This document shows positions 54,257-63,160 of a DNA stretch of 64,000 bases, piece by piece. The DNA comes from CALBPI01 sp942491885. GTDB taxonomy: Bacteria; Pseudomonadota; Gammaproteobacteria; Steroidobacterales; Woeseiaceae. Made by a program: the position numbers and the translations under genes. The DNA lies in assembly GCA_942491885.1 (NCBI GenBank), contig CALOCQ010000002.1:806001-870000 (forward strand). The letters run 5' to 3'. The notes beneath the pieces were generated by a model. The model was not told the origin of the DNA. It saw only the letters and a list, made by a program, of their open reading frames with translations, and searched no databases. Within the stretch, counting starts at the first letter, position 1. Each line of letters starts with the position of its first letter.

Positions 54257-56074
54257 GTGACACCACCCAATACCGACGGCGCCGGCGGGCGCCTGAGCTT
54301 CGGCGTATTCGCCTACAGCCGCGAAGCGCTTTCGCTGGTGTGGACCACCAGCCGGTCGCTGACGATCTGGTTTGGCGTCCTCACGCTCGTCGCCGGCCTG
54401 TTGCCGGCGGCAATTGCGTGGGTCGGCCAGCTGATCGTCGACGCCGTTGTGGCCGCCATCAACGGCGAAGGTGATGCGCAAGAGGCGATTACCTACGTGA
54501 TCTGGGAAGGCGGGTTGTTTCTCGCCGTGACCGCAGCCCAGCGCGGCATATCCCTGTGTCAGTCATTACTGCGTGCGCAGCTTGGCCACCGCGTCAACGT
54601 ACTCATCCTCGATAAGGCGCTGACACTGTCGGTTGCACAATTCGAAGACGCGAGCTTCTACGACAAACTCACGCGAGCCCGGCGCGAAGCATCGAGCCGC
54701 CCGCTGAGCCTCGTCAATCGCACCTTCGCGCTGATCCAGAATGCGATTTCATTAGTCAGCTATGCCGTGCTGTTGGTGCAATTCTCGGTCTGGGCCGTGC
54801 TGATTCTGGTGCTGGCCGGCCTGCCGTCATTCATTGCCGAGACCAAGTTCTCCGGCGACGCCTTCCGCCTGTTCCGCTGGCGCTCGCCCGATTCGCGCAT
54901 GCAGATGTATCTCGAAACCGTTCTGGCCCGCGAAGATCACGTCAAAGAGGTCAAGCTGTTCCGCCTCGGGCCGTTGTTGCTGCAACGTTATCGGGACATA
55001 TTCAAGAGACTGTTCGGCGAGGACCGTGCGCTGACAATCCGGCGTGAGAGCTGGGGGCTGGCGTTGGGCGTGATCAGCATTTGCGCGTTCTATGCTACCT
55101 ACGCGTGGATCGCCTATTCCACGGTGCAGGGGCAAATCACGCTGGGTGAAATGACCATGTACCTGCTGGTCTTCAAGCAGGGACAATCCGCCGTTGCCGC
55201 GAGCCTCGCGTCGATCAGCGGGATGTATGAGGACAACCTGTACTTGTCCAACCTGTACGAATACCTGGACCAGCCGGCGCCGGTGGCCAGAGGCAGCACG
55301 ACCGAGGGTAGCGCGCCCGGCACCGGCCTCACGCTTAACGATGTCAGCTTTCGCTACCCCGGCGCGGAGGACTGGGCATTGCGACATATCTCGCTCGACA
55401 TCCGCCCGGGCCATTCGCTAGCACTGGTCGGAGAAAATGGCGCCGGCAAGACGACACTGATCAAATTGCTGACCGGCCTCTACCAACCGCAGGAAGGCGA
55501 GATACTGCTGGACGGTACGCCGCTGGCCGACTGGGACGAAGCGACACTGCTACGCCGTTTCGGCGTCATTTTTCAGGACTTCACGCGCTACCAGATGAGT
55601 GTCGGCGAAAATATCGGTGCCGGCGATGTGCAACATTTCACCGATCAGCAACGCTGGCAACAGGCGGCGACGCAGGGCATGGCGGCACCGTTCATCGATA
55701 AAATGTCCGCCGGCTACGACACCCAGCTGGGCCGTTGGTTCGCTGACGGCCAGGAGCTGTCGGTAGGGCAATGGCAGAAAATGGCGCTGTCGCGCGCGTT
55801 CATGCGCCAGCAGGCCGACATCCTGATTCTCGATGAGCCTACTGCCGCGATGGACGCCGCGGCCGAGGCCGAGATGTTCGAGCATTTCCGGCGCCTGACG
55901 CAGGACAAAGTGACCATCCTGATCTCACATCGTTTCTCGACGGTGCGCCGCGCCGACCTGATCACCGTCATCGAACACGGCAAGATCACCGAGTCCGGCA
56001 CGCACGATGAGTTGATGACCCTGGGTGGCCGCTACGCGACGCTGTTCACGTTACAAGCCGAAGGTTATCGCTAG
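54257..56074 (+). CDS. ABC-type exporter, fused permease and ATPase
   Basis: A half-transporter of 605 residues, expected to work as a dimer in the inner membrane. The N-terminal membrane domain has about six helices (e.g. IWFGVLTLVAGLLPAAIAWVGQLIV). The ATPase domain carries Walker A GENGAGKTT at 392, signature LSVGQ at 501-505 (Gly replaced by Val at the third position), Walker B ILILDEPTAAMDA and the H loop LISHRFSTV. The substrate is unknown. The GTG at 54257 is chosen over an ATG inside the previous gene. Confidence 0.88.
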   Translation: MTPPNTDGAGGRLSFGVFAYSREALSLVWTTSRSLTIWFGVLTLVAGLLPAAIAWVGQLIVDAVVAAINGEGDAQEAITYVIWEGGLFLAVTAAQRGISLCQSLLRAQLGHRVNVLILDKALTLSVAQFEDASFYDKLTRARREASSRPLSLVNRTFALIQNAISLVSYAVLLVQFSVWAVLILVLAGLPSFIAETKFSGDAFRLFRWRSPDSRMQMYLETVLAREDHVKEVKLFRLGPLLLQRYRDIFKRLFGEDRALTIRRESWGLALGVISICAFYATYAWIAYSTVQGQITLGEMTMYLLVFKQGQSAVAASLASISGMYEDNLYLSNLYEYLDQPAPVARGSTTEGSAPGTGLTLNDVSFRYPGAEDWALRHISLDIRPGHSLALVGENGAGKTTLIKLLTGLYQPQEGEILLDGTPLADWDEATLLRRFGVIFQDFTRYQMSVGENIGAGDVQHFTDQQRWQQAATQGMAAPFIDKMSAGYDTQLGRWFADGQELSVGQWQKMALSRAFMRQQADILILDEPTAAMDAAAEAEMFEHFRRLTQDKVTILISHRFSTVRRADLITVIEHGKITESGTHDELMTLGGRYATLFTLQAEGYR

Positions 56075-56149
56075 CCGCTGTCGCGTTAACCATATTCATC
56101 GCTCTCTGATACAGTAAACAGCTTCTTCACGTTGCGATCGGAAGTACCC

Positions 56150-57508
56150 ATGCGCTTATCTCATTTTTCTTCCGCCCGGCGCTTGCTAACGGCGCTATTG
56201 CTGAGCTTCACGCTGGCCGGCTGCAATAGCGACGTTGCCGATGTCGCCGAAGAGAAACCACCGACACTCGAGACCGGAACATGGCACGGCGAATTAACCC
56301 TGCCGGGGGGCGCGTCATTTTTCGGCATGGAAGTTTCGCGCGAAACTGACAAGTTCACAGTCACACTGATCAACGGCACGGAACGCTTGCGGGTACCTGA
56401 TGTCACCGTCGACGGCGACCGGCTGACGATGCTGTTTCCCGCATTCAACAACCGCGTCGATGCACGCCTGACCGAAGACGGCCTGAGTGGCTCGCTGACG
56501 CTGGTCAAACGCTACGGCAAGACACAAATCATCCCGTTCGCGGCGCGGCCCGGCACACGACCACCGCACCAGCCCGCGAGCGCCGCCGCCAAAGATCTGT
56601 CGGGCCGCTGGCAGGTAACGTTCACCGAGTCCGACGGCACGACCTATCCGGCGATCGGCGAGTTCAGCCAGCGCGGCAATCGCCTGCTCGGCACGTTCCT
56701 GACGCAGACCGGTGACTATCGATTCCTCGGCGGCAGCATCCACGGGCGCGACATGCGCTTATCGACCTTCGATGGCGCGCATGCTTTTCTGTTTACCGCG
56801 TCCCTGGATGACAGTAACCAGCTTGTCGGCCAGTTCTGGTCCGGCACCGAGTGGATGGAAGACTGGGTGGGTGTGCGCAACGAGTCGGCCAGTCTGGCCG
56901 ATGCCGCCGCACTGACCTTCCTCAAACCCGGCTACGATACTTTCGAATTCTCGTTTCCGGACCTTGACGGTAATCCTGTCTCCCTGGATGACACGCAGTT
57001 CGACGGCAAAGTCGTGCTCGTGACGCTGGCCGGTAGCTGGTGCCCGAACTGCCACGACGAGGCCGCATTCATGACCGAGCTGTATGAAAAATACGCCGGC
57101 AAGGGTGTCGAGGTTATCGCCCTGATGTACGAGCACCTTGAAGACCAGCAACTCGCCCGCCGTCAGGTGCAGTTGTTCCGTGACAAATTTGATATCAAAT
57201 ACACGACACTACTGGCCGGCATTTCCGATAAGACCGCCGCCGCGAGTACATTGCCGGCGCTCAACCATGTGCTGGCATTTCCGACCACGCTGTTCATCGA
57301 TCGCGACGGCGAGGTCCGTGAAATCCACACCGGATTCTCCGGGCCCGGCACCGGCGAACATTACGAGAAATTGAAACGCCGCATCTACACCCTGGTGGAC
57401 GAGCTGGTCGCCGAACAGGTTAGTCCGGCCGAAACGCCATCCGACGCGCTGTCGCCGGAAAGCCCTGCTGACGATGGCGATGCCGATGGCGATGGCGATG
57501 GCGACTAG
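56150..57508 (+). CDS. Thioredoxin-like (TlpA-type) lipoprotein
   Basis: A 452-residue lipoprotein (lipobox FTLAGC, C25). The N-terminal 240 or so residues hold beta-rich segments with no named domain. A C-terminal AlkP/TlpA-type thioredoxin fold (about 265-420) follows, with active site C298-P-N-C301 in LAGSWCPNCHDEAAFM. The C-terminal tail ends in an acidic Asp-Gly run encoded by a hexanucleotide repeat at 57473-57502. It is likely a periplasmic thiol-disulfide reductase or a protein anchoring a redox domain. The ATG at 56150 gives a proper signal peptide. Confidence 0.82.
   Translation: MRLSHFSSARRLLTALLLSFTLAGCNSDVADVAEEKPPTLETGTWHGELTLPGGASFFGMEVSRETDKFTVTLINGTERLRVPDVTVDGDRLTMLFPAFNNRVDARLTEDGLSGSLTLVKRYGKTQIIPFAARPGTRPPHQPASAAAKDLSGRWQVTFTESDGTTYPAIGEFSQRGNRLLGTFLTQTGDYRFLGGSIHGRDMRLSTFDGAHAFLFTASLDDSNQLVGQFWSGTEWMEDWVGVRNESASLADAAALTFLKPGYDTFEFSFPDLDGNPVSLDDTQFDGKVVLVTLAGSWCPNCHDEAAFMTELYEKYAGKGVEVIALMYEHLEDQQLARRQVQLFRDKFDIKYTTLLAGISDKTAAASTLPALNHVLAFPTTLFIDRDGEVREIHTGFSGPGTGEHYEKLKRRIYTLVDELVAEQVSPAETPSDALSPESPADDGDADGDGDGD
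57473..57502 (+). repeat. Hexanucleotide tandem repeat at the end of the thioredoxin-like gene
   Basis: Five units of GATGGC (the second is GATGCC) in frame, encoding an Asp-Gly tail (GATGGC = Asp-Gly, GATGCC = Asp-Ala). Copy-number change here would lengthen or shorten the tail without a frameshift. Confidence 0.8.
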
Positions 57509-57549
57509 CCTGCGACCACACGCAATGCTGCCAGACAAGAGAAAAGCCT

Positions 57550-58032
57550 ATGCCCTCCTTTGACATCGTGTCACAAGTCGATATGCACGAACTCGGTAAT
57601 GCCGTCGATCAGGCCAATCGTGAGGTCAAGACGCGCTTTGATTTCAAAGGTACCGGTGCGGTGTTCGAACTGGTCGACAACCAGATCGTGCTGAAAGCGG
57701 AAGTCGAATTTCAGCTCCAGCAGATGATGGATATCCTGCGGGCAAAACTGGCCAAGCGCAGCGTCGACGTCGCGAGCCTCGACCCGCAGGAGCCGCAGAT
57801 ATCCGGCAGCGACGCGCGTCAAACCGTCGTCGTGCGTCAGGGCATTGAAACCGACCTCGGGCGCAAGCTTGTAAAAATGATCAAGCAGGAAAAACTCAAG
57901 GTGCAATCCGCCATTCAGGGCGATCAGGTGCGCGTCACCGGAAAAAAACGTGACGACCTGCAACAGGTCATCGCCTTGCTGCGCGATGCTGATGTCGACC
58001 TGCCATTGCAATACATTAATTTTCGCGACTAG
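57550..58032 (+). CDS. yajQ: YajQ family cyclic-di-GMP-binding protein
   Basis: A 160-residue protein of the YajQ/DUF520 family, two RNP-like alpha/beta domains, opening with MPSFDIVSQVDMHELGNAVDQANREV and ending VDLPLQYINFRD. Members bind nucleotides including c-di-GMP and can act as transcriptional cofactors in Xanthomonas and Pseudomonas. It lies 41 bp after the thioredoxin-like gene and 18 bp before ppc. Confidence 0.93.
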   Translation: MPSFDIVSQVDMHELGNAVDQANREVKTRFDFKGTGAVFELVDNQIVLKAEVEFQLQQMMDILRAKLAKRSVDVASLDPQEPQISGSDARQTVVVRQGIETDLGRKLVKMIKQEKLKVQSAIQGDQVRVTGKKRDDLQQVIALLRDADVDLPLQYINFRD

Positions 58033-58050
58033 GTCGCCTGAGAGAACCCC

Positions 58051-60780
58051 ATGTCACGACCCACGATGCGCCGCCAGGACCTTATTTTTGCGGACAAGGA
58101 CGCCGCGCTGCGCAAGGACGTGCGCATACTCGGCAGCATGGTCGGTGACTTGTTGCGTGAGCAAAGCGGCAACCAATTCTACGATCTGGTCGAATCAACA
58201 CGGCGACTGGCGATCGAGCGCCGTGAGGGGCGCGCCACCTCCCGGCAACTGGCCGAGGCAGTCAGCGATCTTGATCAGGATGTCGTGCACAACTTCATTC
58301 GCTCGTTCTCAACCTATTTCCAGCTGGTCAATACGGCCGAAAAAGTGCACCGCATTCGTCGACGTCGCGAATACATGCGCGAAACCGGCGCACACCAGCC
58401 GCACGGCATCTACGAGATGCTCGACCAGTTCAAGAAGGCCGGTATCGGCATCGGCGAGATCATGGAGTCGCTGAGTGAGACATTGATTGAGCCGGTGTTC
58501 ACGGCTCATCCGACGGAGCCGACCCGCCGCACGATCCTGCGCAAGGAACAAAATATCGTTCGCAAAATGGTCGATCTGCTCGACCCCGGCATGCCGCCGC
58601 AGGAAGTCAACGCGGCACTCGCGGTCATCCGTGCCGAAGTGACCTCGGGCTGGCAGACAGACGAGCATCCGACCGAGAGCATGACCGTCGCCGACGAGCT
58701 CGAACATGTCCTGTTTTTCCTGACCGACGTGCTGTATCGCGTCATTCCGCCATTCTATGAAAACCTGACCGACGCGCTGCGTGAGGTGTATGGCGACGAC
58801 GCAGCAGAAGCGGACCTGCCGACGTTAACGCGCTTCGCCTCGTGGGTCGGCGGCGACATGGATGGCAATCCGAATGTTGGCGCCAAGACGATTCGCAACA
58901 CGCTGGCGCGCCAGCGCAGCCTGATCCTCGATCTGTATTACCGCGAATGCGCCTCGGTCGCCGGCAAGCTCAGCCAGTGCCGCGGACGGGTCGGGATCAA
59001 TGATGAAATCGACGAACGCATCGAGCACTATCGGCTGCATTTCAGCAAGGCGTGGGGCAGCGTGCCCTCGCGCCATCGCGACATGCCTTACAGGGTCCTG
59101 CTCAAACTCATCCAGGCGCGATTGCAAGCGACCTACGATGATGATGCGTACCCGTACGAGTCGCCTGAGGAGTTCAGCGCCGACATTCAGATCATTGCCG
59201 ACAGCCTGATTGCGAATCATGGCAAGCATGCGGGCTTGTTTGCCATGCAACGCCTGCAGCGGCGCGTCGATTGCTTTGGCTTCCACATGGCGACGCTCGA
59301 CATCCGCCAGGATTCGATGGTGCACCGCGAGGTCATCGGCAAGTGCCTGCAAGACGACCAGTGGATGACACGCAGCGCCGACGATCGGCTGGCAATATTG
59401 TGCGAAGCGGTCAGCAATCGGGAAGCACCGATTGAAACCCAGGACACGCAGGTCAGAAAAACCCTGGCCGTGTTTCAAACCATCGCGTTCTGTCGGCGTA
59501 AATACGGGCGCCGCGCGATCGGCCCCTACATCATCAGCATGACGCAGGGCGCCGACGACATCATTTCGGTCATCCTGCTGGCGCAATGGGCCGAGCTCGG
59601 CAACCGGCGCGGCGAGGTGCCACTCGACATCGCGCCTCTGCTTGAGACCGTGCCGGACCTGCAGAACGGGCCGCAGATTATGGAGGCCTTGTTGACCAAC
59701 GAGGTCTACCAGCAACATCTGAAGCGGCGCGAGAATCGCCAGACCATCATGGTCGGCTACTCCGACAGCAACAAGGACGGCGGCCTCGCGTCAGCACGCT
59801 GGGCGTTGCACCAGGCGCAGGCGGCACTGCGCGACACCCTTGCAGCGCATGATGTCGAGCTCACACTGTTTCACGGTCGCGGCGGTACTGTCAGCCGCGG
59901 CGGCAGCAAGATGCATGACGCAGTACTCGGCGCGCCCGCCGGCACGGTCAACGGCCGCATGCGCGTCACCGAGCAAGGTGAGATCATCAATGAGAAATAC
60001 GGCCTGCGCGCCATCGCGTTGCGCACGCTGGAACAAGCCGCGGCATCGATCACCGAAGCCAGCGTGCTGCACCCGCGCAACGAGACGCTGGCGCCTGAGT
60101 GGTCACAGATGATGAATGTAATGGCCGACGAAAGCCGTGCGCATTACCAGGCGTTGACCCGTCACTCAGACGGTTTCTTCGACTACTTTCGTAGCGTCAC
60201 ACCTATCGATGTCATCGAAAAAATGCGCATCGGCTCGCGTCCCGCGTCGCGCCGCGCGCAGCGCGGCATCGATGACCTGCGCGCCATCCCCTGGGTATTT
60301 GCGTGGACCCAGAGCCGCTTCATCCTGCCGGGGTGGTATGGCTTCGGCACCGGGCTCGCGCGCGCCGTCGACCAATTTGGTGAAGAACAATTCGGCGAGA
60401 TGTTCCGGCAATGGTATTTCGTCCGCGCGCTGCTGGCCGACGCCGAAATGGTGCTGGCTAAATCAGACCTCGAGATCGCCGAGATTTACTCCGGGCTGTC
60501 GGGCGACTTGCATCAGGAGTTTTTCCCGCGCATCAAGGAGGAGTTCGATCTGACTATCGACATGATCCTGCGCCTGTCAGGCAATACGCATCTGCTCGAT
60601 GGCGATAAGACACTGCAACGCACCATCATGCTGCGTAACCCCTACGTCGATCCGATGAGCTTGCTGCAGGTAGAACTGCTGCGCGAATGGCGTGCCGGCG
60701 GCAGTCAGGATGACTGGCTGCTCGATGCCCTGCTGGCCAGCGTTAACGGTATCGCCCAGGGCCTTCAGAACACCGGCTGA
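58051..60780 (+). CDS. ppc: Phosphoenolpyruvate carboxylase
   Basis: Anaplerotic carboxylation of PEP to oxaloacetate. The 909-residue product has the catalytic H153 in VFTAHPTEPTRR, the loop GGDMDGNPNVG, MVGYSDSNKDGG, LFHGRGGTVSRGGSK, and the C-terminal QNTG that completes the active site. The length is near that of the enteric enzyme. It stands in the plus-strand unit from the ABC exporter onward; the next gene starts 5 bp downstream. Confidence 0.96.
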   Translation: MSRPTMRRQDLIFADKDAALRKDVRILGSMVGDLLREQSGNQFYDLVESTRRLAIERREGRATSRQLAEAVSDLDQDVVHNFIRSFSTYFQLVNTAEKVHRIRRRREYMRETGAHQPHGIYEMLDQFKKAGIGIGEIMESLSETLIEPVFTAHPTEPTRRTILRKEQNIVRKMVDLLDPGMPPQEVNAALAVIRAEVTSGWQTDEHPTESMTVADELEHVLFFLTDVLYRVIPPFYENLTDALREVYGDDAAEADLPTLTRFASWVGGDMDGNPNVGAKTIRNTLARQRSLILDLYYRECASVAGKLSQCRGRVGINDEIDERIEHYRLHFSKAWGSVPSRHRDMPYRVLLKLIQARLQATYDDDAYPYESPEEFSADIQIIADSLIANHGKHAGLFAMQRLQRRVDCFGFHMATLDIRQDSMVHREVIGKCLQDDQWMTRSADDRLAILCEAVSNREAPIETQDTQVRKTLAVFQTIAFCRRKYGRRAIGPYIISMTQGADDIISVILLAQWAELGNRRGEVPLDIAPLLETVPDLQNGPQIMEALLTNEVYQQHLKRRENRQTIMVGYSDSNKDGGLASARWALHQAQAALRDTLAAHDVELTLFHGRGGTVSRGGSKMHDAVLGAPAGTVNGRMRVTEQGEIINEKYGLRAIALRTLEQAAASITEASVLHPRNETLAPEWSQMMNVMADESRAHYQALTRHSDGFFDYFRSVTPIDVIEKMRIGSRPASRRAQRGIDDLRAIPWVFAWTQSRFILPGWYGFGTGLARAVDQFGEEQFGEMFRQWYFVRALLADAEMVLAKSDLEIAEIYSGLSGDLHQEFFPRIKEEFDLTIDMILRLSGNTHLLDGDKTLQRTIMLRNPYVDPMSLLQVELLREWRAGGSQDDWLLDALLASVNGIAQGLQNTG

Positions 60781-60785
60781 CCGGC

Positions 60786-62069
60786 GTGGCGCCACGTTCC
60801 GGCCAACCCCCTGTCACCTCGGTCATGCGCGAGCGGCGTCTCGCGTTCGGGCTGTTGCTCGGCGCCGTCATGTGCCTCGGTATGGGCCAGACAATTACTT
60901 TCGCGATCCTGCCACCGATCGGTCGCGAGCTCGGCCTGAGTGAACGCCAGGTCGGCGGCATCTTTTCGGTCTCTGCGCTCATGTGGGTGTTATTCAGTCC
61001 GATCTGGGGACGATTGAGCGACCGCTGGGGCCGTAAGCCCATCATTGTCGTCGGCATGCTCGGCTATATCGTCTCGACGGCCGCATTCACCAACGCCATC
61101 GCGGTCGGGCTGGCCGGAACTGCAAGCATCATGACGGTCTATATTCTGATGATCGTCACGCGCAGCATTTACGGGCTGATTGGCCCCGGCGTACGCGTCG
61201 CATCGCAGGCCTACATCGTCGATCGCACCAGCCTGAAGGACCGCACCATTGCCATCGCGGGCATGTCTGCAGCATTTGGTCTCGGCAACGTACTCGGACC
61301 GGGTCTGGGTTCGGCGTTCACGGTGTTTGGTTTGCTCGCGCCGTTATGGGCCATCGTCGTGCTGATGGCGTGCATGGCAGTCGCCGTTATTTTGTTGTTG
61401 CCGGAAAACAGCGCACCGGGCTCGAGCTCGGTCACGAGTCGGCTACCGATGCGCGACCCGCGCATCCGGCCATTCCTCATTTACGGGCTGGCAGCCAGCT
61501 TCGCCGTCGCGACACCGATGCAGACCAGCGCTTTTTTCTTCATCGATGTGTTGGGATTTAGCCCGGATAGCGCGGCGCAATATGTCGGTGTCGGCTTGTC
61601 CGGCGCGGCGCTCGCAGCATTGTTCTCACAGCTGGTATTGGTGCAACGCTTTCGCCTGCCGCCGGCGGTCATGATGATTTCCGGTGCGGCGATCCTTGTC
61701 GTGGCGCAACTGGCGATGGCCGCCAGCAGCAACTTCGCACCGATGGTGTTCGCGCTGATGTTGAACGGCATTGGTGCGGGCATGGCGCTGCCCGGTTTCG
61801 CCGCTGGTGCGTCGCTGGCCGTTAGTGCCAGCGAGCAAGGCGCCGTCGCCGGCATTACCGGTGCGATGGGCGCGCTCGGTTTTTCGATCGTCCCGGTGAT
61901 TAACCTGACGCTGTACAAATACGGGCCCAGTCTGCCTTTCCTGTTCGACAGCGTACTGATGAGCGCAGTGCTGGCATTCACTATCGCCAGCCCGGTCTTG
62001 CGCAATGCCGGGCGCAATCTCGACGAACTGCCGGAGCCGCCCGCAGCCAGCACCGGGCCGTTGGACTGA
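60786..62069 (+). CDS. Major facilitator superfamily transporter
   Basis: A 427-residue inner-membrane protein with about 12 hydrophobic helices and the MFS motif A between helices 2 and 3 (IWGRLSDRWGRKP). A central basic loop and motif C-like GPGLGSAF resemble drug/H+ antiporters of the TetA type, but the substrate is not predictable. The start is a GTG at 60786 or an ATG at 60825. It is 5 bp behind ppc, a tight join that suggests co-transcription. Confidence 0.85.
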   Translation: MAPRSGQPPVTSVMRERRLAFGLLLGAVMCLGMGQTITFAILPPIGRELGLSERQVGGIFSVSALMWVLFSPIWGRLSDRWGRKPIIVVGMLGYIVSTAAFTNAIAVGLAGTASIMTVYILMIVTRSIYGLIGPGVRVASQAYIVDRTSLKDRTIAIAGMSAAFGLGNVLGPGLGSAFTVFGLLAPLWAIVVLMACMAVAVILLLPENSAPGSSSVTSRLPMRDPRIRPFLIYGLAASFAVATPMQTSAFFFIDVLGFSPDSAAQYVGVGLSGAALAALFSQLVLVQRFRLPPAVMMISGAAILVVAQLAMAASSNFAPMVFALMLNGIGAGMALPGFAAGASLAVSASEQGAVAGITGAMGALGFSIVPVINLTLYKYGPSLPFLFDSVLMSAVLAFTIASPVLRNAGRNLDELPEPPAASTGPLD

Positions 62070-62162
62070 GAAGACCGGCGCCAGATCATATCCAGCATGC
62101 CCACGGATTCGCGATATCAGGCATGCTGCCGTACTAGTGCCGGTGCGGGCTATAATGCCGCC

Positions 62163-62666
62163 GTGCACCTTACAACCGACAACCTGACGCTACGTCACTG
62201 GCGCGACAGCGACCTCGCTGACTACGCACGTTTTTTCGCCGACGAGGCACAGGTTCGGTTCATCGGCGGCACCTGTCCCGACTACGAAGCATGGCGGCGG
62301 CTCGCGGTCGTCACCGGGCATTGGACACTAAAGGGCTTCGGTCTGTGGGCGGTCGATGAAACCGAAACCGGCAAGTTCGTCGGCTGTGTTGGTGTGCAGC
62401 ATCCGCACGGCTGGCCGGAAACCGAGCTGGGTTACTGGATTGCGGCCGACATGCAACGCAAGGGTTACGCCACCGAGGCGGCATGCTGCGCGCGCGACCA
62501 TGCCTACGAGGCACTGGGCCTCGACACATTGGTCAGTTTTATTCACCCCGACAATGCGCCGTCGATTCGGGTCGCCGAGCGTCTTGGCGCCAAACTAGAG
62601 CGCCACATCGAGTTGCTGAGCTTCGGCCGGCACTGCGTGTATCGCCACCACCGGTATCCACAATGA
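62163..62666 (+). CDS. GNAT family N-acetyltransferase (RimJ/RimL type)
   Basis: A 167-residue GNAT protein: LTTDNLTLRHWRDSDLADYARFF, LGYWIAADMQRKGYATEAA with the acetyl-CoA pyrophosphate loop (QRKGYA), and HPDNAPSIRVAERLGAK. Such enzymes acetylate ribosomal protein termini or small amines. The start is a GTG at 62163, chosen since upstream residues lack family resemblance. Its stop overlaps the ATG of the DUF393 gene. Confidence 0.88.
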   Translation: MHLTTDNLTLRHWRDSDLADYARFFADEAQVRFIGGTCPDYEAWRRLAVVTGHWTLKGFGLWAVDETETGKFVGCVGVQHPHGWPETELGYWIAADMQRKGYATEAACCARDHAYEALGLDTLVSFIHPDNAPSIRVAERLGAKLERHIELLSFGRHCVYRHHRYPQ

Positions 62667-63124
62667 ACACAGCAAGCAGAAAACTTCGTGTATTCCACGA
62701 TCGCTCGTGCCCGATTTGCCGCGCAGAAATGGAAGAGTTATCGCGTGTCGACAGCAACGCCGAGCTGGAGTTGATTGACTGCTCCGCGCCCGATTTCCAC
62801 GATGACGAGGCGAGCCAGGCCGGGCTGGAACAGGCCGATCTCGTATCGGCAATGTACGTGCAGGATGAGAACGGTCGCTGGTATCAGGGCCCGGACGCGT
62901 TTGCCGAAATCTATCAACGGCTCGGCATAGAGCGAATGGCCAGGCTGTGGGGTTCGAAGCCACTGCGCCCGCTGGTCAACTTCGGCTACCGGATGTTTCT
63001 GCTGCTGCGCGGTGTGTTGGCAAAACTCGGCGCGGAGCGTGTTGTGCGCTGGATGGTGCGTCGCGAAGCCCGCGAGGCGGCAAAACGCGCCACCTACTGT
63101 GACACCAATCGCGATACCGATTAA
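62663..63124 (+). CDS. DUF393 (DCC family) thiol-disulfide oxidoreductase-like protein
   Basis: A 153-residue protein of the DCC family: the N-terminal VFHDRSCPICRAEMEEL holds the CxxC pair, followed by the conserved middle GRWYQGPDAFAEIYQRLG. Members are thought to be thioredoxin-like, possibly membrane-associated; the activity is not well defined. The start ATG overlaps the GNAT stop (ATGA), so translation is coupled. Confidence 0.85.
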   Translation: MNTASRKLRVFHDRSCPICRAEMEELSRVDSNAELELIDCSAPDFHDDEASQAGLEQADLVSAMYVQDENGRWYQGPDAFAEIYQRLGIERMARLWGSKPLRPLVNFGYRMFLLLRGVLAKLGAERVVRWMVRREAREAAKRATYCDTNRDTD

Positions 63125-63160
63125 GGCGCATAGCGCAACGCCACCCGGCGATATCAGTCG

